64,000 bases of DNA from DASPHG01 sp963748315 (GCA_963748315.1 CAVVIK010000006.1:806001-870000), one strand, 5' to 3'; numbered from the stretch's first letter, positions 55,160 through 64,000 are shown. Numbers and translations: made by a program. The notes: generated by a model from the letters alone, not told the origin.

Positions 55160-56398
55160 ATGGAGCCGACTACCAGGCTCGACCTTCAGGACGTCAACGT
55201 CACCGAGCGCGAGTACTGGGAAGAAGGCCCGCCGTACGAGCTCTTCGGGCGGCTGCGGAACGAGTGCCCCGTCCACTGGACGGAGAAGATCAGCGAGTAC
55301 CCCGGCGAGGCCGGCTACTGGTCCGTCACGACGGCCGACGACATCCACGCCGTCAGCCGCGACTGGGAGACGTACTCGTCCGAGCTCGGCGGCGTGACGG
55401 CGGTGACCGACGTCTTCCCACTCGAGCTGACGCGCGCGATGTTCATCGGGATGGACCCGCCGAAGCACGACCGGATCAAGGCGCTCTTCCAGAAGGGCTT
55501 CACGCCGAAGCGGATCGCCGACCACGAGGACGAGATCCGCGCAATCACGGTGGAAGTGCTCGACAGGCTCGAAGGGAAAGAGACGGCAGAGCTCGTCTTC
55601 GACGTCGCCCAGCCGGTCGTCTCGCGCGTGATCGGCAGCTTCATGGGCATCCCGCCCGAGGACGACGCGCTGTGGGCCGACATGATGAACGCGGCGCTGG
55701 GCGCCGGCGACCCCGACCTGAACCCGGGCGGAGTCGAGAGCGTCGTCGCCGAGATCATCCCCGAGATCTTCCGCCGCTGTAACGAGATGATTGCCGCACG
55801 GCGAGAGAACCCGACCGACGACCTGACCAGCGTGCTCGTGCACGCCGAGATCGACGGGGAGAAGCTCGAGGAGCACGAGATCGTGATGGGGTTCTTCCTT
55901 CTCGTCGCCGCAGGCAACGACAGCACGAAGGCGACGTACTGCAGCGCGATGAAGGCGCTGATGGACCATCCCGAGGAGCGCCAGAAGCTCATCGACGACC
56001 CGTCGCTCGTCCCGAGCGCCGTCGAGGAGGCGCTGCGGATGTTCCCGGCGTTCGCCCATTTCCGCCGTACGGCGACGTGTCCGGTGCACCTCAACGGGGC
56101 AGACATCAAGGAGGGCGAGAAGGTCGTCATGTGGTACGTCTCGTCGAACCGCGACGAGACGAAGTTCGAGGATCCAGAGCGCTTCGACGTGACTCGCAGC
56201 CCGAACGAGCACCAGGCATTCGGCGCCGGCGGCCGCCACTTCTGCCTCGGCACCGCGCTCGCGCGGCTCGAGCTGCGGATCCTGCTCGAGGAGACGCTCA
56301 AGCGCTACCCGCAGATGGAGCTCGTCGGGGACACCCCGTATGCCGAGTCGCCGTTCATCAACCAACTGAAAGCGCTGCCTGTCCGGCTGAATCCGTGA
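55160..56398 (+). CDS. Cytochrome P450
   Basis: Bacterial class I P450, 412 residues from ATG 55160. I-helix AAGNDSTKATY, K-helix EEALRMFPAF, the FRRTATCPVHL segment, and heme loop AFGAGGRHFCLGTALARLEL with the axial Cys are present. The residues after helix I and the general pattern resemble CYP125/CYP142-type steroid/fatty-acid hydroxylases, which is only a hint. Electron partners are not adjacent. The stop overlaps the next start (GTGA). Confidence 0.92.
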   Translation: MEPTTRLDLQDVNVTEREYWEEGPPYELFGRLRNECPVHWTEKISEYPGEAGYWSVTTADDIHAVSRDWETYSSELGGVTAVTDVFPLELTRAMFIGMDPPKHDRIKALFQKGFTPKRIADHEDEIRAITVEVLDRLEGKETAELVFDVAQPVVSRVIGSFMGIPPEDDALWADMMNAALGAGDPDLNPGGVESVVAEIIPEIFRRCNEMIAARRENPTDDLTSVLVHAEIDGEKLEEHEIVMGFFLLVAAGNDSTKATYCSAMKALMDHPEERQKLIDDPSLVPSAVEEALRMFPAFAHFRRTATCPVHLNGADIKEGEKVVMWYVSSNRDETKFEDPERFDVTRSPNEHQAFGAGGRHFCLGTALARLELRILLEETLKRYPQMELVGDTPYAESPFINQLKALPVRLNP

Positions 56399-57840
56399 GG
56401 CAGCTCACCAGCCTCGACGCCCAGTTCCTCGCGCTCGAGACACCGCGGCAGGCGGGGCACGTCGGCGGGGTCGCGATCCTCGATCCGTCCACCGCCCCGG
56501 GCGGGACGCTCGACTGCGCTGCCATGAAACGCCTGCTCGAGGAGCGGCTGCCGCTGCTGCCGCCGTTCCGCTGGCGCCTCGCCGAGGTGCCACTCGGCCT
56601 CGACTACCCGTACTGGGTCGACGATTCGGACTTCGATCTGGATTTCCACGTGCGCGAGCTGGCCCTACCCGCACCAGGCAGCGACGAGCAGTTGGCGGAG
56701 CAGGTCGCCCGCATCTTCGCTCGGCCGCTCGATCGCGCCCGGCCGCTGTGGGAGCTGTACGTGATCCACGGCCTTCCGCACGGCCATGTCGCCGCGCTGA
56801 CGAAGATCCACCACGCGCTGATCGACGGCATGTCGGGTGCCGAGATCATGGGCCTCCTGCTCGACCTCGAGCCGATGGGGCGCGAGCTGCCGCCCGCGCC
56901 TGAGCGCCAGCCGGAGGCGAAGCCGGGCGACCTCGAGATGCTCGGCCGCGGCCTGCTCGGCCTGCCGCGCTACCCGCTCCGCGCACTCCGCTCGTTGCCG
57001 CGCACGGTGCCGAACATCGAGGAGACGCCCTTCGGGACGTTGCCCGGCGCGGGAACGCTCGGCCGGCTGGCCGGCCGAGCCCGCGGGGCGGTGACCGGCG
57101 ACGGGGCCGGCCCGCGCACGTCGCTGCGCGCTCCCAAGACGTCGTTCAACGGCCGCGTCTCGCCTCACCGGCGATTCGCGTTCGGGCAGCTCGCGCTCGA
57201 CGACGTCAAGGCGATGAAGAACGCGTACGGCTGCACGGTCAACGACGTGGTCGTTTCGATGTGCGCGGGCGTCGTGCGCCGCTGGCTCGTCGAACATTCC
57301 GAGCTGCCCGACGACCCGCTCGTGGCTCAGATCCCGGTCTCGGTCCGCACGACCGAGCAGACGGGCACCTACGGCAACCGGATCATGCTGATGAGCGCGC
57401 CGCTGTTCACGAACGTCGAGGACCCGGTCGAGCGGCTGATGCTCACCCACGCCGCGATGGGCGACATGAAGCAGCGCCACAGCGCGTTGCCGGCGGAGCT
57501 GCTCCAGGACGCGAACCACTTCATCCCGCCCGCGGTCTTCTCACGCGCGGCGCGGGCCACGTTCCGGTTGGCCACGTCGAGCCCCGGCCGGCCCACGTGG
57601 AACCTCGTGATCTCCAACGTGCCTGGACCGCAGTTCCCGCTCTACATGGCTGGGGCGGAGCTGCAGGCGAACTACCCGGTTTCCGTGATCACCGACGGCA
57701 TGGGCCTGAACATCACGGTGATGAGCTACCGCGGGAGCATGGACTTCGGAATCGTCGCCGACCGCGACCAGATGTCCGACGTCTGGTGCCTGATCGAGTG
57801 GCTCGGAGACGAGCTCGAGGCGCTCCAGCCGGCGGCGTAG
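56395..57840 (+). CDS. Wax ester synthase/diacylglycerol acyltransferase (WS/DGAT)
   Basis: Bifunctional acyltransferase family that makes wax esters or triacylglycerol from acyl-CoA. The N-terminal LTSLDAQFLALETPRQ, the catalytic HHALIDGMSG (HHxxxDG), VNDVVVSMCAGVVRRWL and NLVISNVPGPQFPLYM are all present in 481 residues. GTG 56395 overlaps the P450 stop. In actinobacteria such enzymes build storage lipid; coupling with P450 and SRPBCC suggests use of an oxidised lipid alcohol or sterol-like acceptor, which is inference. Confidence 0.93.
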   Translation: MRQLTSLDAQFLALETPRQAGHVGGVAILDPSTAPGGTLDCAAMKRLLEERLPLLPPFRWRLAEVPLGLDYPYWVDDSDFDLDFHVRELALPAPGSDEQLAEQVARIFARPLDRARPLWELYVIHGLPHGHVAALTKIHHALIDGMSGAEIMGLLLDLEPMGRELPPAPERQPEAKPGDLEMLGRGLLGLPRYPLRALRSLPRTVPNIEETPFGTLPGAGTLGRLAGRARGAVTGDGAGPRTSLRAPKTSFNGRVSPHRRFAFGQLALDDVKAMKNAYGCTVNDVVVSMCAGVVRRWLVEHSELPDDPLVAQIPVSVRTTEQTGTYGNRIMLMSAPLFTNVEDPVERLMLTHAAMGDMKQRHSALPAELLQDANHFIPPAVFSRAARATFRLATSSPGRPTWNLVISNVPGPQFPLYMAGAELQANYPVSVITDGMGLNITVMSYRGSMDFGIVADRDQMSDVWCLIEWLGDELEALQPAA

Positions 57841-57847
57841 CGGCCGT

Positions 57848-59444
57848 CTAGGCGAGCGCCATGCCGGGCGCGACCTTCACCTCGACCAGGCGCGGACCGT
57901 CTGCGGCGAGCGCGTCGGTGAGTGCCTGGTGCAATGCGTCCCGGCCGTCCACGCGCTGTGAGTCGACCCCATAGCTCTTTGCGATCGCGGCGGACTCGAG
58001 CGCGGGCAGGTCGAGACCCGGGGAGCCGGACACGGACTCCATCTCGGCGAACCACTTGAGGATCGCGTACTCCTCGTTGCGCAGCACGAGCACCTTCAGC
58101 GGCACGTCATAGGCGGCTGCGGTCCAGAAGGCCGTGACCGCGTACTGCACGGAGCCCTCGCCGATCACGCACACCACCTGGCGGTCGGGCTGGGCGAGCT
58201 GCACGCCCACCGCCGCGGAGAGCCCGAATCCGAGCCCGCCGCCCGCGCCGAAGTAAGTACGAGCCCGGCTTCGACAGCTTCAGCCGGCTGCGCATCGCCA
58301 GGGTGCTCGACGGCGACTCGAGCACGAGGATGCCGTCCTCCGGCCACAGCTCGGCGAGCGTTGCCGCCGCCACGGAGGAGCTGATCGGATCCGACTCCTC
58401 CGGGTCGCCAGGGGGCCACGGCGGATCCGGCGCGTCGCGATCGGAGTCCTCGACCTTGAACAGGAGGACCTCGAGCGTGAGTGCGGGGTCGGCCAGGATC
58501 GCGTCGCCCATCGGCGCCCGCGCGGCCTCGTCCGGGTCGTTCGTGACCTGAATCAGCTCGGTGTCCTCGCCCAGAAGCGGCCCGGGGATATTCGGGTAAT
58601 ACGGGAAGACCGACGAGCCGAAGACGAGCACGAGGTCGTACTCCTTCAGCGTCTCGCCGGCGGGCCCGATCGCGGGCGGCAGGATCCCGCGGAAGAGCGG
58701 ATGGTTCTCGGGGAACCCGAGCCGGCCGCCGCCGGGCGCGGGCGTCGCCCAGACCGGGAGCTTCTGCTTCTCGGCGAACTTGACGGCGGCGTCCCATCCG
58801 CCGCACATGTCGATGTCGGGGCCGGCGACGAGCGCCGGGTTCTTCGCGTTGGCGAGCTTCTCCACCAGCTCTCCGAGGCGCTTCGGGTCCGGGCCCTGGC
58901 GGCCGCTCACCTGGCGGCGCGTCTGATGCGCGACCTCGGCCTCGTCCACGTCGGCGTCCCAGTCGTCGAACGGCACCGACACGAACACCGGCCCGCGCGG
59001 CGGGAGCGATGCGAGGTAGGTGCCGCGCGCGATGGCGTGTGGCACGTCCTGCGCGCGCGGCGGCTCGTAGCTCCACTTGACGAGCGGATGCGGCATCCGG
59101 ATGGCGTCGCGGTTCGTCAGGTTCGCCTGCAGCGTCATCAGCGAGCGCGCCTGCTGGCCGGCGGTGACGAGCAGCGGGGTCTTGTTCGCCTGCGCGTTGA
59201 AGATCCCGCCAATCCCGTTGCCGACGCCCGGTGCGGTGTGGAGATTCACGTGGCCGACGGTGCCGCTGGCCTGCGCGTACCCGTCAGCCATGCCGACGGC
59301 GACCGCCTCCTGGAGCGCGAGCACGTAGCGGAAGTCATCGGGGAAGTCCTTCAGCATCGGCAGCTCGGTCGAGCCCGGGTTGCCGAACATCGTCGTCATC
59401 CCGCGCTCCCGCCACATGTCGTAGACAGCCTCGCGCGCGTTCAC
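57848..59444 (-). CDS. Benzoylformate decarboxylase-like TPP enzyme (one frameshift)
   Basis: Thiamine diphosphate decarboxylase. VLALQEAVAVGMADGYA carries the activating Glu, VNLHTAPGVGNGIGG matches the active-site His segment of benzoylformate decarboxylase, and AAYDVPLKVLVLRNEEYAILKWF matches its C-terminal part. The metal motif reads IGEGSVQY, with Glu in place of the usual Asp. The frame breaks near 58260: TACTTACTTCGG should read as TACTACTTCGG (GSYYFGAGGGLG), so one base is extra. About 532 residues corrected. ATG 59444. Substrate may differ from benzoylformate. Confidence 0.82.
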
Positions 59445-59453
59445 GCGCGCAGC

Positions 59454-60389
59454 CTATGCGTTCGCGTCTTGTTCGAGTCGCGGTCCGGCCACCCCGGCCC
59501 GCACCGCCTCGAGCTGCGCCGCGAACGACAGGCCGAGGAACAGCGCGACAGCGGCCGCAAATGCCCACAGGAGCACCCCGATCGTTCCCGCGATCGGTCC
59601 GTAGGTGGCGCCGAAATTGTCGGTCGCCTCGATGTACAGCTTGAGCACTCCCATGAACGCAAGCCACAGGAGCGCCGACACCCCGGCTCCGAATGCGAGC
59701 CACGACCAGTCCGGCTGGCGGCGGCGCGGCGACAGCTTGAACAGGAGCGCGACGGAGGAGACGACGAGCGCGAGCCCGAGCGGCCAGCGCGCGATCTTCC
59801 AGACGGAGTCGAGCGCGTCGTCCCAGCCGACGTGATCGCGGATCGCCTCGCCACCCACGAGGACCACGAGCGATAGAAGGGCGCCGATCCCCGCTGAGAA
59901 TGCGAGCACCGTCGCAATCCCGTACTTGCGCAGGAACGGCCGGTCGCGCTCGACGCCGTAGATCCGATTGGAACCGCGCTCGACCTGCGCCATCGCCGTG
60001 GCCCCGGCGATGAGTGCAGCGATCAACCCGGCGACGACCGCCGTTTCGCCGGACTCGCGGCGTGCGGTGGCGCTGCCGTGGTGGAGCGCGTCGGTGAGGA
60101 TCTCGCCGGCGGCGCCCGGGGCTAGGTCGTCCACGGTCGCGGTCACGACTTGCGTGAAGGTCTCTTGATCAAGCGCCGCGGCCAGTCCGACCACGGCGAT
60201 TAGGGCGGGAAGCAACGTCAGGGTGACCTGGAAGGCGAGCGCACGCGAGTGGCTGAACCCGTCCGCCGCGCGGAAACGGGTGATCGAATCGACGGTCAGC
60301 CGGCGGGTTCCGACACGGCGGATGGTCTCGAGCGCCTCGTCCCCTTCGAGCTCGCCCTGTGTCTGCGGGACCGGAGTGGCCGTGCTCAC
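59454..60389 (-). CDS. YihY/BrkB-family membrane protein
   Basis: Second member of the BrkB/UPF0761 family in the window. FRAADGFSHSRALAFQVTLTLLPALIAVVG, six transmembrane helices, VERGSNRIYGVERDRPF and AGTIGVLLWAFAAAVALFLGLSFAAQLEA follow the family. I use GTG 60389, whose overlap with the preceding stop (GTGA) implies translational coupling; a longer frame upstream overlaps that gene out of phase. About 311 residues. Function unknown (not the ribonuclease BN activity once proposed). Confidence 0.85.
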   Translation of the reverse strand: MSTATPVPQTQGELEGDEALETIRRVGTRRLTVDSITRFRAADGFSHSRALAFQVTLTLLPALIAVVGLAAALDQETFTQVVTATVDDLAPGAAGEILTDALHHGSATARRESGETAVVAGLIAALIAGATAMAQVERGSNRIYGVERDRPFLRKYGIATVLAFSAGIGALLSLVVLVGGEAIRDHVGWDDALDSVWKIARWPLGLALVVSSVALLFKLSPRRRQPDWSWLAFGAGVSALLWLAFMGVLKLYIEATDNFGATYGPIAGTIGVLLWAFAAAVALFLGLSFAAQLEAVRAGVAGPRLEQDANA

Positions 60390-60733
60390 GCGAGCTCGGG
60401 CTGGTGCTCGGCCACATGCCGGTCGAGCGTCTCGCGCACCCACTGCTGCGTTGCCTGGTCCGCCATCCGGTAGCGGCCGAGCAGCTCCTTCTGGCCCGTG
60501 AGCGGCAGGCCGGCGATCGTCCACGACACCGCGAAGCGCTCGAACAGGAGCTCAGTCCGGCGCCGCCACAGGTCGTCGGTCGAGGCCGCCACCCCGCCGG
60601 CGGGCTCGCGCAGCTTGGAGGCCGTTCCGCGTGACACGCGCTCGCGCAGCGTCAGGACGTTGCCCTCGGCGTCCGCGTAGTCGAACGTCGCGCCACGGAG
60701 CTTGTTCGCCTGCCTGCGACCGCGCTTGCCCAC
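60386..60733 (-). CDS. Hypothetical protein upstream of brkB-like gene
   Basis: 115 residues from GTG 60733 (VGKRGRRQANKLRGATFDYA...). Basic N-terminus, then a helical part (RRRTELLFERFAVSWTIAG, YRMADQATQQWVRETLDRHVAEH). No signal peptide. Its TGA overlaps the GTG of the BrkB-family gene, so both are one transcript. The much longer frame reaching to 61924 is antisense to the DUF445 gene and is not used. Family not recognised. Confidence 0.65.
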   Translation of the reverse strand: MGKRGRRQANKLRGATFDYADAEGNVLTLRERVSRGTASKLREPAGGVAASTDDLWRRRTELLFERFAVSWTIAGLPLTGQKELLGRYRMADQATQQWVRETLDRHVAEHQPELA

Positions 60734-60766
60734 GGATGAAATGCTTGCAGGCGGAGGGGGAGCCAG

Positions 60767-62041
60767 CTGGACAGCCAGACCATCAGCCTGATCACCGTGC
60801 CGTTCTTCACCGGCGCGATCGGATACGTGACCAACTGGAGCGGCGTCTGGATGCTGTTCTACCCCGTGCGGTTCAGGGGTTTCCGGCTCCCGGGCCTCGC
60901 GCCGCTCGCGAACATCCTCCCTCGCCGCGTGCAGCAGATCCCGGGCGTGATGCAGGGCGGGGTGGGGTGGCAGGGGATCATCCCGTCGCGCGCCGCGAAG
61001 ATGGGCTCGATTGCGGTCGACAAGGGGATCGCAAAGCTCGGCTCGACGTCCGACTTCTACAAGCAGCTCGACCAGGAGCGGATCGTCGAGCACGTCTTGC
61101 AGAGCATCCGCGGCGAGATCCACGACATCGTCGAGCGGATCATGCGGCGCGAGAACCCGCGGTTGTGGAACGACGTGCCGCCGCGCGTCCGTGAGGCCGT
61201 TCACGAGCGGGTCGAGCAGCAGCTGCCGTCGCTGGTGCGCGAGGTCATGGACGACGTGGGCGACAACATCGAGCAGCTGCTCGACGTGAAGCTGATGGTG
61301 ATCCGGCGGATGGAGGAGCAGCCCGAGCTCTGCAACCGCGTCTTCCTCGAGGTCGGGAAGAAGGAGTTCCGGTTCATCATCAACTTCGGCTTCTTCTTCG
61401 GCTTCGCGATCGGCATCCCGACGGCGATCCTCACCGAGGTCGTGTTCCATGCCTGGTGGCTCCTGCCGGTATGCGGCGTCCTGATCGGCTACGTCACCAA
61501 CTGGCTCGCGCTGTGGATGATCTATGAGCCGGTTGAGCCGAGGAAGCTCTTCGGCCGGTTCACGATCCAGGGCCTGTTCATCCGGCGCCAGCCCGAGGTC
61601 GCAGGCGTATACGCGGGGATCATCGCCGACGACATCATCACGGTGCAGAACATGGGCGAGGAGCTCCTGCAGGGCCCGCGCTCGGACCGCACGCGCCAGA
61701 TGATCGAGGACGGTCTGAAGCCCGCGGTCGACCGCTCGCTTGGCGTGGTGCAGCCGGCCGTAAGAGTCGCGATGGGGACGAAGGAGTACGACACGATCCG
61801 CGACTCGATCGCGAGCGAGGGGGTCGAGTACACGATGACCCCGCTCACCGACGAGGACTTCAACCGCGAGCAGTCGGAGCGCGTGCGGGAGCTGATCCAC
61901 GAGCGGATGCTCGAGCTGCCGCACGAGGACTTCTCGGACATGCTGCGGTCGGTGACGAAGCAGGACGAGTGGCTCCTCCTACTGCACGGCGCGGTGCTCG
62001 GATTCGGCGGCGGGCTCGTGCATCTGCTGATCTTTGGGTGA
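60767..62041 (+). CDS. DUF445 membrane protein (apparent CTG start)
   Basis: DUF445 family, about 424 residues. Two copies of a transmembrane signature, IGYVTNWSGVWMLFYPV and IGYVTNWLALWMIYEPV, bracket a large helical soluble region. The first GTG (60797) lies almost inside the first signature and has no ribosome-binding site. CTG 60767 is in frame, is preceded by GGAGGGGG at 8-9 nt, and adds LDSQTISLIT, giving a normal first helix. No canonical start exists upstream in frame. Function unknown; related proteins affect spore or envelope stress in Bacillus only by loose link. Confidence 0.82.
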   Translation: MDSQTISLITVPFFTGAIGYVTNWSGVWMLFYPVRFRGFRLPGLAPLANILPRRVQQIPGVMQGGVGWQGIIPSRAAKMGSIAVDKGIAKLGSTSDFYKQLDQERIVEHVLQSIRGEIHDIVERIMRRENPRLWNDVPPRVREAVHERVEQQLPSLVREVMDDVGDNIEQLLDVKLMVIRRMEEQPELCNRVFLEVGKKEFRFIINFGFFFGFAIGIPTAILTEVVFHAWWLLPVCGVLIGYVTNWLALWMIYEPVEPRKLFGRFTIQGLFIRRQPEVAGVYAGIIADDIITVQNMGEELLQGPRSDRTRQMIEDGLKPAVDRSLGVVQPAVRVAMGTKEYDTIRDSIASEGVEYTMTPLTDEDFNREQSERVRELIHERMLELPHEDFSDMLRSVTKQDEWLLLLHGAVLGFGGGLVHLLIFG

Positions 62042-62823
62042 TGGCGCAAGAGGACGACAACCTGCTGAAGGCCGCCCCGGCGCTCGTGCGGATGGCCGCG
62101 ACGGCCTGGATCCGCGGCCTGCTCTGGAGCGCGGAGGTCGTGCAGGACGCCCTCGGGATCAAGCACAGCGAAGAGGTCCGCGAGGAGGAGCCCGCGCCCC
62201 GTGACGAAACGTCGGCCGCCGCGCTGCGCAGGCGCGGCGAGGAGCTACTCAGGCTTTCGGCGGACGTCAACTACGAGGAGGACAGCCACCCGGCATACGC
62301 GCGCATCCTCGACGTGATGGCCCCCGACGAGGCCCGGATCCTGCGGCTGCTGACGCAGGGGGCCCAGCCGGCGGTCGACGTGCGCAGCGGCGGGCCGCTC
62401 GGGGTCGGCGTCGTGGCAACCGAGCTGGTAGCGCCGGGGCTCACCATGATTGGCGCGGAGGCGGGCTGCCGTCATCTCGACCGCGTGCCGGCCTACCTGA
62501 ACAACCTCTACCGCCTTGGCTTGATCTGGTTCTCACGCGAGCAGGTCGGCGACCACCTGCGCTACCAGGTGCTGGAGGCCCAGCCCGAGGTTGTCGCAGC
62601 GCTCGACGAGGCCGGCCGCGGTTCGCGCACGATTCGGCGCTCGATCCACCTCACGCCGTTCGGGGCCGACTTCTGCGACCTCTGTATCCCAGCCACTACC
62701 GCGGAGTTCGATGCGCTGCGACAATCGGTGCGTGACGACTCGTCGCAGTCCGGCGCTTCTGGCCCTAGCGCTGACGCTGGCGCTACCGGGGCTGGCCGAG
62801 GGAGCGTCGAAGGCCCGAGCTAG
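62041..62823 (+). CDS. DUF4393 (Abi-alpha-like) protein
   Basis: 260 residues from ATG 62041, overlapping the DUF445 stop (TGATG). The DUF4393 pattern is visible: HPAYARILDVMAPDEARILRLL, YLNNLYRLGLIWFSREQVG and the C-terminal LTPFGADFCDLCIP. Such proteins are annotated as abortive-infection alpha-like, but the name comes from a lactococcal plasmid gene and does not prove defence. Its last 30 residues are read out of phase over the signal peptide of the next gene, an overlap of about 92 nt. Confidence 0.82.
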   Translation: MAQEDDNLLKAAPALVRMAATAWIRGLLWSAEVVQDALGIKHSEEVREEEPAPRDETSAAALRRRGEELLRLSADVNYEEDSHPAYARILDVMAPDEARILRLLTQGAQPAVDVRSGGPLGVGVVATELVAPGLTMIGAEAGCRHLDRVPAYLNNLYRLGLIWFSREQVGDHLRYQVLEAQPEVVAALDEAGRGSRTIRRSIHLTPFGADFCDLCIPATTAEFDALRQSVRDDSSQSGASGPSADAGATGAGRGSVEGPS

Positions 62824-64000
62824 GGCCTTCACCTCCTGCGAGGCGGTAGGCGACTACGCGCGCAAGCACGCGCTGAAGATCGTCGAGCCGGGCGGGCTGC
62901 CGCCCAGGTTCGGGTTCGCGGTCGAGGGCGACACCCCCGACGGCGGCCCGGAGCCCGCGCCGACATCCCCTCAGGAGGGCGCGGTGCGCGACGGCGACGG
63001 CGTCGACTACTCGACGACGAACGTGCAGGAGGAGGGCGTCGACGAGCCGGACATCGTGAAGACCGACGGGCGGCACCTGTACGTGATGAACGCGAGCACG
63101 CTCTATGTCTTCAACGTGCGCACCGGCGAGCCGAAGCTCGTGGGCTCACTGGAGCTGCGCGGGTTCGGGCATCAGCTCCTGGTCTCGGGCGACCGCGTCC
63201 TCGCCCTCACGACCTACTGGGACGACCCCGTTCTGCAGCCGCAGCCGGCCCAGGTGATCGCGCCGGAGCCCTATCCCGTTCCGGAGCCGGCGACGCGGCT
63301 GTTCGAGATCGACGTCTCGAACGCGTCCGAGCCGAAGCTGCTCAACACGCTGACGATGGAGGGCTACTACGTCTCGGCGCGGATGCTTGGGTCGGTGGCG
63401 CGCGTCGTGATCACAACTCCGCCGTCGCCCTGGCCGGTCGAATACGACACCGAGCAGGCGCAGCGTCGCGCGATCCGGCACACGCGACTGTCGACGTGGA
63501 TGCCCGACGGAGTGCTGCGCGACCGCGTGCGAGACAAGCGCCGGGTCAGGCGCATGGTGGCGTGCGACGACGTGCGCAAGCCGGTGGCGTATTCGGGCCC
63601 GGGCATGCTGACCGTGCTGACGCTCGACCTCGCGCGCGGGCTAAAGCCGCTCGACTCGGACTCGCTCATGACCGACGCCCAGACGATCTATGCGTCCAAG
63701 CGCAGTCTGTTCGTCGCGGCCGAGCGGTGGTTCGACCCGACCGTCAGCGATCCGGAGCAGCAGGTCGAGCAGGGACGCTTCACGGCGATCCACAAGTTCG
63801 CCCTCGATCCGGAGTCGGCGGAGTACCGCGCCTCGGGAACCGTCCGCGGATTCGTGCTGAACCAGTTCTCGCTGTCCGAGCACGACGACGCGCTCCGGGT
63901 GGCGACCACCGATCAGCCGCCGTGGCGTGCGAACGCCGAGCAGCGCGAGAGCGAGAGCTTCGTCACCGTCCTCGGTGAGAAGCTGAACGAGGTCGGCCGC
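62732..64000 (+). CDS. Secreted beta-propeller domain protein, 3' end cut
   Basis: GTG 62732 opens a signal peptide (SPALLALALTLALPGLAEGA) followed by the N-terminal signature of the COG4880/Beta_propel family: VDYSTTNVQEEGVDEPDIVKT, KTDGRHLYVMNASTLYVFNV, and repeated blade-type sheets (SGDRVLALTT, RLFEIDVSNASEPKL). The frame is open to the window end. Secreted proteins of this family have C-terminal beta-propellers distantly like WD-40 and no proven role. An N-terminal overlap with DUF4393 suggests coupling. Confidence 0.85.
   Translation, partial: MTTRRSPALLALALTLALPGLAEGASKARARAFTSCEAVGDYARKHALKIVEPGGLPPRFGFAVEGDTPDGGPEPAPTSPQEGAVRDGDGVDYSTTNVQEEGVDEPDIVKTDGRHLYVMNASTLYVFNVRTGEPKLVGSLELRGFGHQLLVSGDRVLALTTYWDDPVLQPQPAQVIAPEPYPVPEPATRLFEIDVSNASEPKLLNTLTMEGYYVSARMLGSVARVVITTPPSPWPVEYDTEQAQRRAIRHTRLSTWMPDGVLRDRVRDKRRVRRMVACDDVRKPVAYSGPGMLTVLTLDLARGLKPLDSDSLMTDAQTIYASKRSLFVAAERWFDPTVSDPEQQVEQGRFTAIHKFALDPESAEYRASGTVRGFVLNQFSLSEHDDALRVATTDQPPWRANAEQRESESFVTVLGEKLNEVGR

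Noticed and set aside
60386..61924. A 512-residue minus-strand protein
   Set aside because: Only its last 115 residues are outside the DUF445 gene and read like protein; the rest is antisense.

Overview
This window looks like a chromosomal segment of a high-GC (about 70%) Gram-positive actinobacterium. The class Thermoleophilia (Solirubrobacterales/Gaiellales-like) is my best guess. It rests on the pth–mfd–surA-like–mazG–eno–ftsB gene order, a six-gene mce cluster, DUF4235, dodecin and csrA in an otherwise actinobacterial gene set, and frequent GTG/TTG starts. No phage, insertion sequence, CRISPR array or rRNA was seen. Coding density is very high and no gap without a gene exceeds 300 bases.

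Layout. 1-8107: housekeeping block on the + strand: pth (5' cut by the window edge), an RsbW-like ATPase, mfd, a SurA/PrsA-like foldase lipoprotein, mazG, eno, ftsB and a small gene with no usual start codon. 8113-14941: an HTH-like protein, csrA, an AbiEi/DUF559 protein, a small membrane protein, a stand-alone DUF2090 (IolC C-terminal-like) protein divergent from a YbdK-type ligase, an apparently dead rhomboid with a zinc ribbon, a UPF0173 hydrolase and a lipoprotein. 14952-19177: an R2/R2lox-like ferritin fold gene broken by four +1 indels, csaA, a membrane-tethered ECF sigma factor, tRNA-Leu(TAA) and a yihY gene whose frame runs through that tRNA, then DUF4235. 19319-32639: six mce genes in one overlapping operon without yrbE permeases, then a six-TM HAMP adenylyl cyclase, a SpoIIE-type phosphatase and a TPP enzyme. 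32903-40095: ppx, dodecin, initiator tRNA, a membrane SGNH hydrolase, DUF2182 and DUF899, and an acyl-CoA synthetase with DUF1801. 40183-50046: a secretome-rich region with a chaplin-like duplicated protein, two trypsin-fold proteases, an M19-type dipeptidase and an SGNH hydrolase, together with a zinc-ribbon cyclase/AAA/TPR regulator. 50067-64000: a sulfotransferase, a GT4 glycosyltransferase, an amine oxidase, greA, an SRPBCC–P450–WS/DGAT operon, a benzoylformate decarboxylase-like gene, a second BrkB-family gene, DUF445–DUF4393 and a beta-propeller protein cut by the window end.

Two themes run through the window. First, at least ten otherwise intact genes are broken by one-base indels, most of them an extra G in the coding sense and nearly all inside well-conserved families. 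This points to sequence/assembly error more than to decay, though the clustering is odd. Second, several genes with clear conserved N-termini have no ATG/GTG/TTG and would have to begin at CTG, ATT or ATC. Functionally the segment combines cell-envelope and lipid handling (mce, WS/DGAT, P450, acyl-CoA synthetase) with signalling (two class III cyclases, an RsbW-like kinase, a SpoIIE phosphatase and an ECF sigma factor).
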